From Acanthaster planci (taxonomy: Eukaryota; Echinodermata; Asteroidea; Valvatida; Acanthasteridae): a stretch of 56,465 nucleotides of DNA. This document shows, one piece after another, positions 21,744 to 35,000 of this stretch. A program made the translations under genes and the position numbers. Location of the stretch: positions 196,411 through 252,875 of the forward strand of contig NW_019091388.1 in NCBI RefSeq assembly GCF_001949145.1, given 5' to 3'. How positions within the stretch are numbered: the first letter of the stretch is position 1; each line of letters begins with the position of its first letter. Below the pieces are notes generated by a model that was not told the origin of the DNA, made no database searches, and saw only the letters and a program-made list of their open reading frames with translations.

Positions 21744-24700
21744 CCCTTTTGGCGCCTTTGAGGCCGGAATTTATCCAACAGAAGTGATTCGGACACAAGC
21801 AAGACACCTTTCTGTCCTCTGTCTGAATGGGAAACAATGGAAAACACAACGACGAAGTTCAGCAGCTCTGCCTCGAAAAGGGGGTGATAGGTCCTATGCT
21901 ACTCAGCAGTGACGTACCACGGGAGGCCTGGGGGGCACGTGCCCCCCCCACAAATTCTGGGTACCCCAGGTGCCCCACTGAAAAAAGGAGGATAACAAAA
22001 ACTTGCTCCCAAAACCACACCACTGTGAGGTCGTGCGCCCCCATAAGATGCTGGTGCTCCTTTGTTCCCCCACCAGTAAAATTCTAGCTAGGCCACTGCT
22101 TTTATGCTACTGCATGTATATGCATCTAGGCAGAGTGACATAAAGACAGAAGGCGTAGGGGAATTTTAGTCACAAAAGAGATGATGTTCCTGGAAACAGT
22201 AGTGTTTGTTTTAGGGGAGGGGCCGGGGTCACGGAACTATAGCGCCGTACTGGCTATTGGTCTAATCTAGTATGCCTTAGCGTCCGTGAGAATCCAACGG
22301 TTCTATCATGATTACTGCGTACGTTGTAGAGAGCTGAATTTTGTTGACATGTGAGGCCCTCATACAAACAACCGGTACGAGATTTGTGTAAAAGCATAAA
22401 GAATTTCGTCTTACCCTTTGACAAGGAGTGCCTAGTAATTCGTGAGACCTCTCGAATCACTTGCTGAAGCCTTTGTCAGTCAACAGAAACTCAGACGGAC
22501 AAAGGACTCGAGAACAACAAAAACAAGGAGTGGCTGCTTCAACTGGTAAGCCCCACGGAAATTTAATACTTATACATACAGGCAGGCGACGACGTCACCG
22601 GGTCACAATCAAGGGGTCTTACGGAAAGCATTGTCGCCCTCATGCACGGGCGTAGGTTATTAAACTACACAGGTGAAAGTTTCCATAGTTGAACCCTTCA
22701 ACTCGATTGAACTTTAACCATCGATCTCGATCGGCTCGTCATATGCAGACAATAAAGTTCGACACAGCGATCGACAACGCAATCCAGACAATCCATTCAA
22801 TTAATATTTCACTTTTTGCGGGCACACCTCCAATATCAAGCCTACACTCGGAACCTGGCACTCATCGTATGGTGGTAACAAATTAGCAGATTAACCCTAA
22901 AGGAGCCCGGGGGGGGGGATCCACCCGTCTTGACATTGAATTCTGATATCGCCGCAAGGGTATTTCTTTCAGAGGTTGAGCCTTTAAGAGTTTGTAGAGT
23001 AACTCTTGGTGGTCACTTTGACACCAGTTGTACCATATTTTACAAAAATTGGACATTTGGCGCAGGGGGCATGTTTCCGAGAAGGGTCCGTCAAAAATGT
23101 ACACTTTTTCCACTCAATGCTTAATGCACGCGCATTGACACATATGTAGCCTTGAACTTCAAAGGACCTTAACAAACAACGAAACCATTCATTCGATCCG
23201 ATTGAGTTCAAGCTTCACATTTGTAAGGATAAGGAGTGCACACATACGCATGGCAAAGTTTCGAGCAAATAGGGTGTGGCCCAGCCGAGTTCGCGGGGGC
23301 AGAATCGCCCCCTCCCCCTCGGGGCTGTGAGATGGGTCAAAATAACCCAACTTAATAAAACATCAAATTTAAAAAAAAAGGTTTATTTCAAAATTGCTTC
23401 TGATTAGCTTCTTCAGGGCAAGCAGGAATTTGTGGCGCAACGTGGGTTTTACCTGCGTGAAAAATAGACCACAAGTACTGTGGTCTAGCTGGGATATAGG
23501 CTGGCACCCAAATACACGGCTCAATGCAGCCGCACGCCTATTGCCCACACCAGAAGTCGGGTATCTAGAAACTGCCAGCTTGTGTGTACCTCCGACAGAA
23601 GCAAACCGCACCGCTAAACTGCCTTTGCACAGGGCTCAAATCATTGATTTCATGACCCGGAAAGATGACGAGTTTATAAGCAGAAACTACTCGGCCGAAT
23701 GCGACAAAACAAGTAAAATCACTGGTTAGACCTTCGCTATTTATTCTACTTCAAAGGTTACATCTTACTGATTAGCATAAACATCTCGTTCAAATCTGAG
23801 TAGATATACAACGCACTAGGCAAGACAACTAGAGCAAGTGAATCGTTTTCCTTCACAACTCCTCCCCCAAATTAAATCAAAACATCAGTGAGGAAAACGA
23901 AATTATGAAGACAAAAACAAATATTCCTGTTACTGCTATAGATTTCCTTTTTTTGTTTTGCGGGAATAAAACAATTAGCGCAACATTCGCATTACAATTT
24001 CTGGACACTTTGTATCAAAGAAATAATGCCTGCTTTCCAGGTATTTACACAATTAAGTACAACATCAACGATAACAGATTACAAGAAGAAGATATTAGTA
24101 TACAAACGGATTAATCAATTTTCTGCCTAGAACATGACAAATTCTTACTACAAAGGGAAACTCGTGGATTCTAAGTATTCAGAAGTACTGCAGAAAACCC
24201 TCATCGGTATTTTTGGAAAGAAATATTGGTTTCCATTTCCAGGTTCCAACTTCCCCCCCCCGAAGGTCAACACGGACCCAAAGCAAGCCATGGCGTTATT
24301 TCAACAACTACACGACTCTTTTTATTACTGCGCGCCGGTTGCCGACGACTCTTTGCTGGTCATGCGCATGCTGATTCCGGCGACAAATGAAACCGCTGGT
24401 GAAGTGTTCGCGATAGAACAAAATATATGAATATACGAAAGTGACAAAGGTCCCAGCCCAAGAGATGGGTCCGGGTGAAAATAAATAAACTAACTCAGTT
24501 ACCTTTTTGTTTCGCGGATGGCTATAATTTTACACCAAAGTGTCTTCCCAATAAGAAACGTATATTTTATATAGTGCTTATATTTTTCATGGTTTCCCCC
24601 GACTTCTTGGGGAGCCAATCAACAGCTTCGTTAGAGCCTTCTATTGTTATTCATATAAGTTGATGACGTCACAAAGGCTGGAATTGAAAACAAAGATGGC

Positions 24701-26049
24701 GCCCTGTGATTGGTGTCGCGGTCGTGGAATGAACTATGGCAGGTCTTGGATCCAAGACTATAGGGCCTTTGAAGATGATGAACCAGAACCTCCAGTTTTC
24801 ATATCCTGAAATTCGATTACGTGGGTCGGTGTGCCCAATAAAAGCCCGTGGCGCTTTCGATTCACATACAAACCAAACGAAAAGTTCCGATGAACCAGAG
24901 CGGCATTTCAACAGCACATGCTTAAAGTGAAAAATTGCCCGGGCTCAATTTTAACCCAAGGAAGGGTGAAAACAGCAACTACCCAAATATGGGCTGTGTT
25001 CACCCAGTTTTGGGTTGAGAAGTACTTTCTGTTTCATTTGTCATCCACAAAATGAGTGGATATTAATCACTGTTTGGTTAAAACAAACCAGAAATTAATT
25101 TCCGTCCCCTACATTGGGTTGACACAGCCTAAACTACCGGTAGTCGGAGTTTTCACCCTCGCTGGGGTTATAGCCTAGGCAATTTTTCAGAGAAAGGAGC
25201 ACGAAATAGACAAAAATATCGCCTTTCTGTCATCACTCAGATAAAAAACAAAATTATTAGCCCCCTTTTTTTGAGGGGGAATGGCCCGTCCCCCCTGGAT
25301 CCACCTTTGGAGCTGGTGCGCAGCAAATTACGCGCAATGCGATCTTCCTAACTTGAACTATACAAAAAACGGCTGAAAGATGAGAAAAGTACGTATTAAA
25401 ATCAAATAGCTCGACCGATAACACACATTATTCTAATTCAGCCTCTGGGAGTACCACTTTAATGTATACTATAATTTTTTCCATTACATTTTAATAAAAA
25501 CCCTTAAGGTAGGGTAAGCAAACTGGTTTACTATCTAGAAATGCTCTGTACTATATACAGTATAAACAGATGTTACAAGTTTGAGTCTCAGTAAAAAGAG
25601 GAAAAAAAAGGAAAGGTCAAATGATGACGTCAGCAATACCAGTATAGAGTGCCCATTGATCTCCGTTATAATGGACTCATTGGGAGTACCGAAGCTGTCA
25701 GCTTTCATGGTATAATTTTGATGGGTCCTTGAATGCTCATGCGTCATGAGCAACTTTCCATTTTCACGTATTCGGCACACACGCTGACTGGTCTCTTTGT
25801 CACTGTGAGCTGTTTTTCTCTCAGTATTGTAAATCACTAACAATGAAGCAATGAGTCAACTTTCCGGATAATATTTACATATGTTGGGTTTGTTACAGTG
25901 AATATACTAGTCACAGAATGACATGACACAGTTCAACTCAGATATATAAAGGAATCTTTAAAAAAAATAATAACTGTTTAGTTCGCCGTCTTACAACCAT
26001 AATGAATGCAGACCTGTGATGGAAACAGATCTGTGACTGGAGCACGAGG
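21744..26049. other. Intergenic region between genes B and C
   Basis: No gene recognised over 4.3 kb. Longer open frames at 23394-23729 and 24134-24430 (plus) have no motif I can name. G/C-tract, transposon-like sequence (CAGCAGTGACGTACC ... GGCCACTGC) lies at about 21905-22100. Around 24945-25160 a foldback sequence built on TGGGTTGA / CAACCCA units suggests a further MITE. Confidence 0.4.
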
Positions 26050-29000
26050 CTAGCCATAAAAGTTGCTAAAGGAAGCTACAATGACGACGTAGTAAACAAT
26101 GATGATGACGACACCGATCACCTCAAGTATGATACCGGTGATCAGGCCGGCCAAGGACCATTTCTTAGCCTCCTTCGAAGCCGCCTCGGCGCCCGCAGCG
26201 TCCCCTGCCGCCCAGCGATTCCTCACCTGTCCAAATGCGCGTGGAAGGAAGATGGGAAGAAGTGCATTGAGATGAGAAAAACATACAAATGTCACACAAT
26301 GTGTGATCCCCCCAGCCTGACCAAGGGAGGGAGCAACATTCCTCGCAGCACCCTCGTCGCAACTTCATCAGGACACCAGATCCGATGACTTCGAACATGC
26401 TTGATGAATCAAGGGTCTGGTATCACCCAACGACCACGTGACAACAGGAGGAATACCTCCATTTGCCGAAAATGGCCGAAATATTCCGAACTCGACCCGT
26501 CCACATTCGGATTGCATCGTTGGTGTTCGGATAATTATTTTAGGTCGTGTCTGCATGTGCAATGAGATATACACAATGGTACACGTATCTTTCCTTTCCT
26601 TGTTGTCCACATGCAACACAATATTGCTTCCTTCCTTCGCATTTTTTTGAGTTTTTGTATGTTTTCAAAGTGACCGTCAATGTATATCTAAACATAGGAT
26701 CCTAGGCTTTTCTTATAGGCCTATAGTGACCCTTGACATGATGCGTCATGATGTATTTATATCCGTAGGTGATAGCTAACCTAAGATTTTATCTAGCGAC
26801 ATCAGGGAATCTTTGGTTAGGGAACCAGACTAGTCTAAACACAGCTCGATGCAATGGAGGTTCCTTCGGTGGTAACTGCACTTTGCTGATTCACAAACGA
26901 CTCTGAAATGTATGCATTACGGTCGAGCCGCTACACCAGCAAAATGAAAACTCCCGACCAATATGGCTCTTTTCAAACGATGAGGGCGTGCTTCTGCTCA
27001 AGGCAGATGGTATGGAGGTGAACAGTAAGCCTACAGTCTAATCCAGGGAAACCAAGATTTCAAAGCGTTACTTACGTCCATGGCTTTGATGATGCCAACA
27101 ATCCCGAAGGGCAGGCAGCAAAACAAAGTGACGATGATCGCGAAGATGAGGTGGTCATTAGGCTGGATGCCAGTAGTCCGGACAATGACCGTGCTCTGTG
27201 GGGTAGTCTGGGAACAAGAGCAAACGGTAGATAACGTCAAGAACCTTTCGTATGCCATGTCGCCGCTGTAGTTTTTGCCAAGCAGTTTTAGCAAACAATG
27301 ATTGGCCATGCATAAAAAGCATAAAAACAGGAACAATTCCTAAAGTGTAAAAATCTCACTAAATCTGCATGAAGATAGCCAGACGGGGAATGAAAAATCG
27401 AGTCTCAAGAGTTGTTTTTCTATAGGTGAAAACAAAAACATAATCGTTTGTTTATTTTGACATGTTTTCAGCAGTACACAATAACTGAAAAAGGAAACAG
27501 TCTTTGCTCAGAATTTAAACTTCACCTTTAACAAAACTTGAGCAAATCTGCATTTTTGGCCCAAAGCTCTTGCCAACCTAAGGGTTAGAAGTTTCTGCCA
27601 ACTTGGCCCAACAAAGAAAATGGATGTTAGCGTTTCTCAACGGAAGGCAAGGTCTGTCCAGTGGGTCGATCCAATTCGAGGCAAGTTTCCAAATTTTGTG
27701 CCTCGTCTGCATATCTGGCTGTGACTCTTTCATCCCCTTGATTCATTTTTGAATGTTTAATTAAAAAAGGTTGCTGGCAGTTGCATTTTCTCCGAAGTTG
27801 TTTCCTCTTAGAATACCAACGTTGTTTCTTCTTCTCTCCAGTTTGCTTTTTTAGTTCTGTAGGAATTGTTCCCAAAATGAGCCAGTCCAGGATTCCATCG
27901 GCGCGTGCTCAAAAGAAAGCGCGTCGGAGGTCATTCGGAAACAGCAATACGCGCGCGTGAGCGAGGTCTGACCCAGCAGCACGGCCATACGGCCACTGGC
28001 GCACGCGTCCTTCGTTCCCGAATGCCCTTGCCGTTTTAAAATGCCAAACTGGCTGATATAGCCGGCAAGCCCCACCGCTCTCGAATGTTCTCGAAGCGGA
28101 CTGGGCTGCAGCCGTAGTGACCTTACCGTGACTACAGCACCTTGCTGTGGGGTGTACGCTGCCTGTGGAGGATACCCAGGCTGCAAAAAACCAGAAATAA
28201 GTAGTTGTAGAAACCGAATATTAAAGGGTCAAGGTTTTATTAATTTATTGCAATTTCATTTGTAATTTTTTAGGCAGGAATTTACATATTATTTTACTGG
28301 CAGATGACCCCGGGTTGCGCAGTCGTGCGTGACACTGACGAGCGAGATTTCATTCACGGAGTATGGATTTGTTTCGCAAGTTCCGTGTACAAAGAGACAG
28401 AGTTGAAATTGCTGAAACAAATACAAAATGGCGGATAATTATGCATCTTCATTCGCCAGTGAACCCACACAGATGGCACACAGTAATCATCGCCGCACGC
28501 TGCACTGTATTACACACATGATAATAATGAACAGTCGTTGTGGTCTAAGGTGGTCGCTGCTCAGTCTAACAAGACTCTGCGTGATTACCTGCTGTGCAGG
28601 GTAGCCCTGTTGAGGAGGGTAGCCCTGTTGAGGAGGGTAGCCCTGTTGAGGAGGGTAGCCCTGTTGAGGAGGGTAGCCCTGTTGAGGAGGGTAGTCCTGG
28701 TTGTATGCTGGTGGCTTTTCGGCGTTGAATTCACCTAATAGGATAATCAGGTCAGACAGTACATCATTCCTAAGGGTCATCTGCAGTGCAACAGTTTTTA
28801 CATGCAAACAATCAAAACGCACCCTTACTTTCTCTTTTTTGCAGCCTTGTTGTTTTATGCTAATGAGTATTTCCATTTTCGCGAGCAAAGCAGTGACGTC
28901 ATTCTGGGAAGAAAGCGTCAATGGTCCATTGGTTTTTGAAAAAAACAACAACAAAAAACAAAGCAAAAACCCAACTGGACTTGTATATACACTGTACATC

Positions 29001-32000
29001 CCTGGCCTGAACTTTCTGAAATTTCTTCATTAGTAAAATACTATTGAAGTAAGTACATAACAATAAGACAGCAAGCCAACCTTTTCTGGGAAAAGTTTGG
29101 GCTCAAAATTTGAATAGAAAACACTTAGGAATTGAACAATGCCTTCCTGGATGACATCACAGCAAGAACACCCTCAGGTGTCCAGAGAGGTACGAACACT
29201 TTTGAAAATTTAAAGTGCACTGTTCGATTTTAGCCTAAGAATAAATGTTACACAGTTTCCATAAGTAGAAAGAGTTATAAAAATTGTCCATGGGAAAACA
29301 TTTTGCAGTTACCCTTTAATAATCAAGGCACGTTAGTCCACGCAACGCAGCGCCAACCAACATATCACGTCACGTCATGCCAACGCCCGCTCCACACTGT
29401 CAGGATCATAGAGCTATATTTATGTATTGTGTCATGTTGTGTCATGTCATTACAGGACATGACCTAGCCATTCCACACCCTGCCAAGACGCCCAATTCTC
29501 ACCCGCACGTCTTGCCGTGCCTTAATATCACGTCTATATCTGCCTGTTGTTTACAATGTGACTAACGCGCAGGCATTTGAATTTTTTCCGAAAGATTACT
29601 AATTGTTTGTTAGCTTTTGTGTAATATTACACGTTTTTACATTTTACATGTTTATGTAATAATTTATTCTTTAATATAATTTTTCATGTTTTAAGTGTAA
29701 ATTGGTATTAATGTACTCTTGTGAACTCCCTTGAGTTTCAACTCTTGACGGATTTGACAGAGGATTAATATTGCTATTAGTTTGACTTACACTTCCTGTC
29801 ACGTCACACTGTATAACATTTAACCACATTACGCTACAAAAAAATACCGTTTGGATCTCAGTTGTAGACCATCAAAAATATTGTGAATGCTAGGAGATTA
29901 TTCACCGACAACACGACTCACGCTGTGCATTAACCAGGCATATGAAGTTTCCCGCTGAAGTCTATCTCAGTGAAAGACGTTCCATCTTTCCATCTATGGC
30001 GAAATCTAAACGCTCTGTGGATCAGTTCTATTCAAGACCCCACAAAGGGGCTTTGACTGTGAACACATCTGTAAACACTTGCTTTTTATACCCACTTTAT
30101 TAAAAACATATTTAACCGAGACACGCTAATTCTTATGAGATTAGGAATGTGTTTAAAGGCTAAGCTACTTTCGGAATTCCCTATGTCGACTTATGTAGTT
30201 AAATCGACTCCCTTATTTGGTGAGACGACTTGGCGAGATAACTTATGTCATCAAGTCTGCTTTTGGAATTCGCGATGTCAACTCGTCGAGATAATTTATG
30301 TTGTCAAGTCGACTTTACAATTGTGGGAAGACGATTTGGCAATTAAATTTATGTAGTCAATCGAACTTCCTAATTCTGGTAGCCTGGTAGGTCGACTTGA
30401 AAAGATAATCTATGTCAATGAGTCGACTTCCTAATTCTAGTAAGTCGAATTGGCAAGATAATTTATGTCATCAAGTGTACAACATGCAGGCATGAACTGA
30501 CTACTCACAATAACAAGTGAATGAGACCTGAAGCGTATTTTGTTTTCGCCAAGTCGACTTGCTAGAATTGGGAAATCGACTTGACAGCNGGAAGTAGACT
30601 TGATGACGTAAATTATCTCGCCAAGTCGACTTACTTGAATTAAGAAGTCGACTTAATAACATAAATTATCTCGCCAAGTCGACTTACTTGAATTAAGAAG
30701 TCGACTTATTTACATAAATTATCTCGCCAAGTCGATATAGGGAACTCTGGAAGCAAGCTTGATGTCATAAAATATCTCGCGATGTCGACCTAGGAAGTCA
30801 ACTTAACTACATCATTTATCTCGTTAAATCGACTAAATACGCTTTATAAGTCGACTTACAAAGAACAAGTCGGATGGCACTCAAAGAGCGCCATACGGGA
30901 CACAGACGCACTACATTATTCTGCGTTCCACTCGCGCTCGTGTGACAACTACATGTACTGTACATGTAAGAATATTTTACAGAGTCGTACGTAAGTTCAT
31001 GTACATGTACATTCCTTAAAGCGAAAACATCATACATTGTACACAGGTCGTCGTATATAACACGATAGTTGCGTTTGTACTACTTAATGGTCCATCTCAT
31101 CGTGACAATGGTGCGCTACTGTACATTGTACAAGAAAAAAATGGCCTTGTGTTACTCCCTCAGCCTTTGTTGGTTGTTGCGCGGAAACGACTTGTTACGC
31201 ATTCTAATTCAATTTCCAGGAACCATGCAGGCGAGCAGCAGCGGTGACCAATGACAACGAAGTACAAACCATTGATCTCCATCATATAGACTGCATAGGG
31301 CATCCCGCATCGTTCGTGCACAAAATGCGCGGCCGAACAATGGCGGCGCTTCAGGAAGGTAATGTCATTTGCATTTCTAGTCAAAATTGATGGTGGAAAT
31401 AACCTTTTTCTCATGGGACGGTGGCTAAGCCCTTCCTCCCGAAAACAAGGCAAAAATAAACAGAAAATGCTAAAAATTAACTGACAATTTTCTTATTAAA
31501 TTACTCACTCGAATGACCTGTTATTGCGTATGTGTGTACAGTGTACTTGTTTTTACAATGCAAATCAATGGTTAAAAACCAAGACGCCATAACAGACGTC
31601 CTATAGTCTTCATTTCAAGTCGGTTTTGTTCGTTCGCCATTGCCGGAGGATGACAAGATGTGCCATACAAAAATCTACCTGTTGATAGAGGCGTGCAACG
31701 CACACTACATGTATGTCATCTGTCCAGGAGCGCTGTGCTATCGCAGTAAATGCTAAAAGTTGTCGCCGACTTATGAGCCCCGACTGGACCAAGAAAGAGC
31801 GCAATTATTTTCCTTGCAACGTAGGATACTGTTGTAAGATTTACACTTCGCTGGTTCACAGAAGACTATAGAACGCACGCGGTACTGTCGCATCGCTAAC
31901 AACAAACNGGAAGTAGACTTGATGACATAAATTATCTCGCCAAGTCGACTTACTTGAATTAAGAAGTCGACTTAACAACATAAATTATCTCGCCAAGTCG

Positions 32001-35000
32001 ACTTACTTGAATTAAGAAGTCGACTTATTTGTATAAATTATCTCGCCAAGTCGATATAGGGAACTCTGGAAGCAAGCTTGATGTCATAAAATATCTCGCG
32101 ATGTCGACTTAGGAAGTCAACTTAACTACATCATTTATCTCGTTAAATCGACTAAATACGCTTTATAAGTCGACTTACAAAGATAAATTATCTCAGTACC
32201 TGAACAAGTCGGATGGCACTCATAGAGCGCCGTACGGGACACAGAGGTACTACATTATTCTGCGTTCCACTCGCGCTCGTGTGACAACTACATGTACTGT
32301 ACATGTAAGAATATTTTACAGAGTCGTACGTAGTACATGTACTTTCCTTAAAGTGAAAACATCATACATTTTACACAGGTCGTCGTGGTCCATCTCATCG
32401 TGACAATGGTGCGCTACAGTACATTGTACTGAAAAAAAATGGCCTTGTGTTATTCGCTCAGCCTTTGTTGGTGTGGTTGCGCGGAAACGACTTGTTACGC
32501 ATTCTAATTCAATTTCCAGAACCATGCAGGCGAGCAGCAGCGGTGACCAATGACAACCACGAAGTACAAACCATTGATCTCCATCATATAGACTGGACAG
32601 GGCATCCTGCATCGTTTGCGCACAAAATGCGCGGCCGTACAATGGCGGCGCTTCAGCAAGGTAATGTCATTTGCATTTCTAGTCAAAATTGATGGTGGAA
32701 ATAACCTTTTTCTCATGGGAAGGGGGCTAAGCCCTTCCTCTCGAAAACAAGGCAAAAATAAACAGAAAATGCAAAAATATCATTTCCAGAATTAACTGAC
32801 AATTTTCTTATTAAATTACTCACTCGAATGACCTGTTATTGCGTATGTGTGTAAAGTGTACTTGTTTTTACAATGCAAATCAATGGTTAAAAACCAAGAC
32901 GCCATAACAGACGTCCTATAGTCTTCATTTCAAGTCGGTTTTGTTCGTTCGCCATTGCCGGAGGATGACAAGATGTGCCATACAAAAATCTACCTGTTGA
33001 TAGAGGCGTGCAACGCACACTACATGTATGTCATCTGCCCAGGAGCGCTGTGCTATCGCAGTAAATGCTAAAAGTTGTCGCCGACTTATGAGCCCCGACT
33101 GGACCAAGAGAGAGCGCAATTATTTTCCTTGCAACGTAGGATACTGTTGTAAGATTTACACTTCGCTGGTTCACAGAAGACTATAGAACGCACGCGGTAC
33201 TGTCGCATCGCTAACAACAAAANTGAAGGCACCCGACCATAATGGCTCTTTTCAACCGATGAGGGGGTGATTCTGCTCAAAGCAGACAGTCGGTAAACGC
33301 TGTTAGCTTTATGAAAACTCAGAATCTCATCATTATATCATACGACGATTTTCACAGTATGCGTCCGAAACACGGGTGAAACCAGACGAAGGTAATCAGG
33401 TTACGAGGGAGATGACACCTTTAGAAAATGAAGTTTCGAGAGGAGAGACACATTTTACAGAAGTCTCTCAAATCCCACAGAGCACAAACTGGAAATTGGG
33501 CGTTTACGTGAAGAAACATTTTACTAGCCTGACCCGCGAGCCACGCCATAGTGCGTCGATGTATTTCTGTGGTCATAACCTATTTAAAGGTTCTTGAAAG
33601 TGCCTTCTATTATGAAAACTCAGTGGCACAACCGAGGGGAAAACGGGGCATCTGCCCCCGGGGGAACTCTTCCCCTCCCGATGAGCCTGGCTACGCCCCT
33701 GAAAGCAAATGAAAAAGGATTTCATTGAAAGAATTCTCCAAACAGCGCAGTAACGGTCCGACTGGAACAATAATAAGAAAATTCTAAAGCAAACAGGAAG
33801 CATAGATGCAACTGGGAAAACATGTTTTTAACGAAAGGGAAATAGTGCAGATGATAAAGAGAGGGTAAAAGGATACATTTTCTGGAGAAAGTTGTTTTCC
33901 ATGGTAAGATCAAAGAGGTTGTAAACACACAAAAACATTGTCAGAGAAATATGAATGGTGTCCGGATGTCAACGCCCGATGCCGCGCGCATAACTTACAA
34001 ACAATGTGAATGTTTCTTTCCACTTTCCTCTGACAAGAATGGACACTTTTGAAACTTTCTGCTTAAACAGAACTCTGCAGGAGGGAATCTTCGATGTCTT
34101 TGCGGAAACAACCGGAGTCTGTTGGCTGAACGCGTGTTTTTTTTTTGTAGACGGAAATGGAGTTTATTGTAAAAAGGATATCCCCGTGCTTAAGAAAAAC
34201 GTAACCAAGAAAAGATTATTTTTTTAACCTTCCTTGAAATTCGAAACGACGCCAGCGGGCGCTGTGTGGAAACTTCAGACGAAGCCGCAAAGACGTGGTG
34301 AAAACAGAAAGTTTGGGCAACGGAGTCAGATCCCGATGGCGGCAAGTAACACCTTGCCATTTTCCAATACTCAACTTCGTCTTCCGTCTCAGGCTTCGTG
34401 TAGGAAACCAATCCCCGATTCTGGGCCAGAAGCGTTTAACTTAAATTGAAGTACGGTAACGTTTGGCTCTTTTGCATCTTACTCGATGTTTTGTGGCACT
34501 ATCAGACTTAATAGTGCGCTTACAACCTCAAAGTGAGGAAGTAAAAAAACCAGTTGAAGCCTGAGACGGAGCCTAAGTCGAGTATTGGAAAACGTTGTTG
34601 ATGTGGTTCTCACGAACTGACACCGACTTAAGGGGGGTTGTTAACTTGAGGTGTCGGTGACATCTTAATTCAGTAATTGATTATTTTGTTATTTGAATGT
34701 TCCTCGTGGTCACTGGTGTTCTGGGGTTGACCTCCTTGCTCCAGGCCACTCATTAATTATTGTTTTCAACACAGGTTTTCCACACGTCTTGGCTCATCCG
34801 GGTTCCATCAGAAACCGCGTTTATATAGCAAGTCACATAATGAGCCGCGCGTCATTTACATGTAGGTAAATGTAGAACAGTGACTCCTCCCACTTGGCTC
34901 AAATCTGACTATTTTCTGTCACTATGGAACGAGCTTTCCCAGGAAAACAGAACGCCCCAATGCGGATGCACGTCGCCCTTGAACCATGAATAAATGTCGT

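Noticed and set aside
23394-24430. Two plus-strand open frames between genes B and C
   Set aside because: No motif, no splice partners and ordinary AT-rich context.
31160-31453. 97-codon minus-strand open frame in the duplicated block
   Set aside because: It is disrupted in the second, near-identical block and has no known motif.
33086-33280. Open frame crossing the N at 33223
   Set aside because: The frame spans an assembly gap symbol and cannot be trusted.
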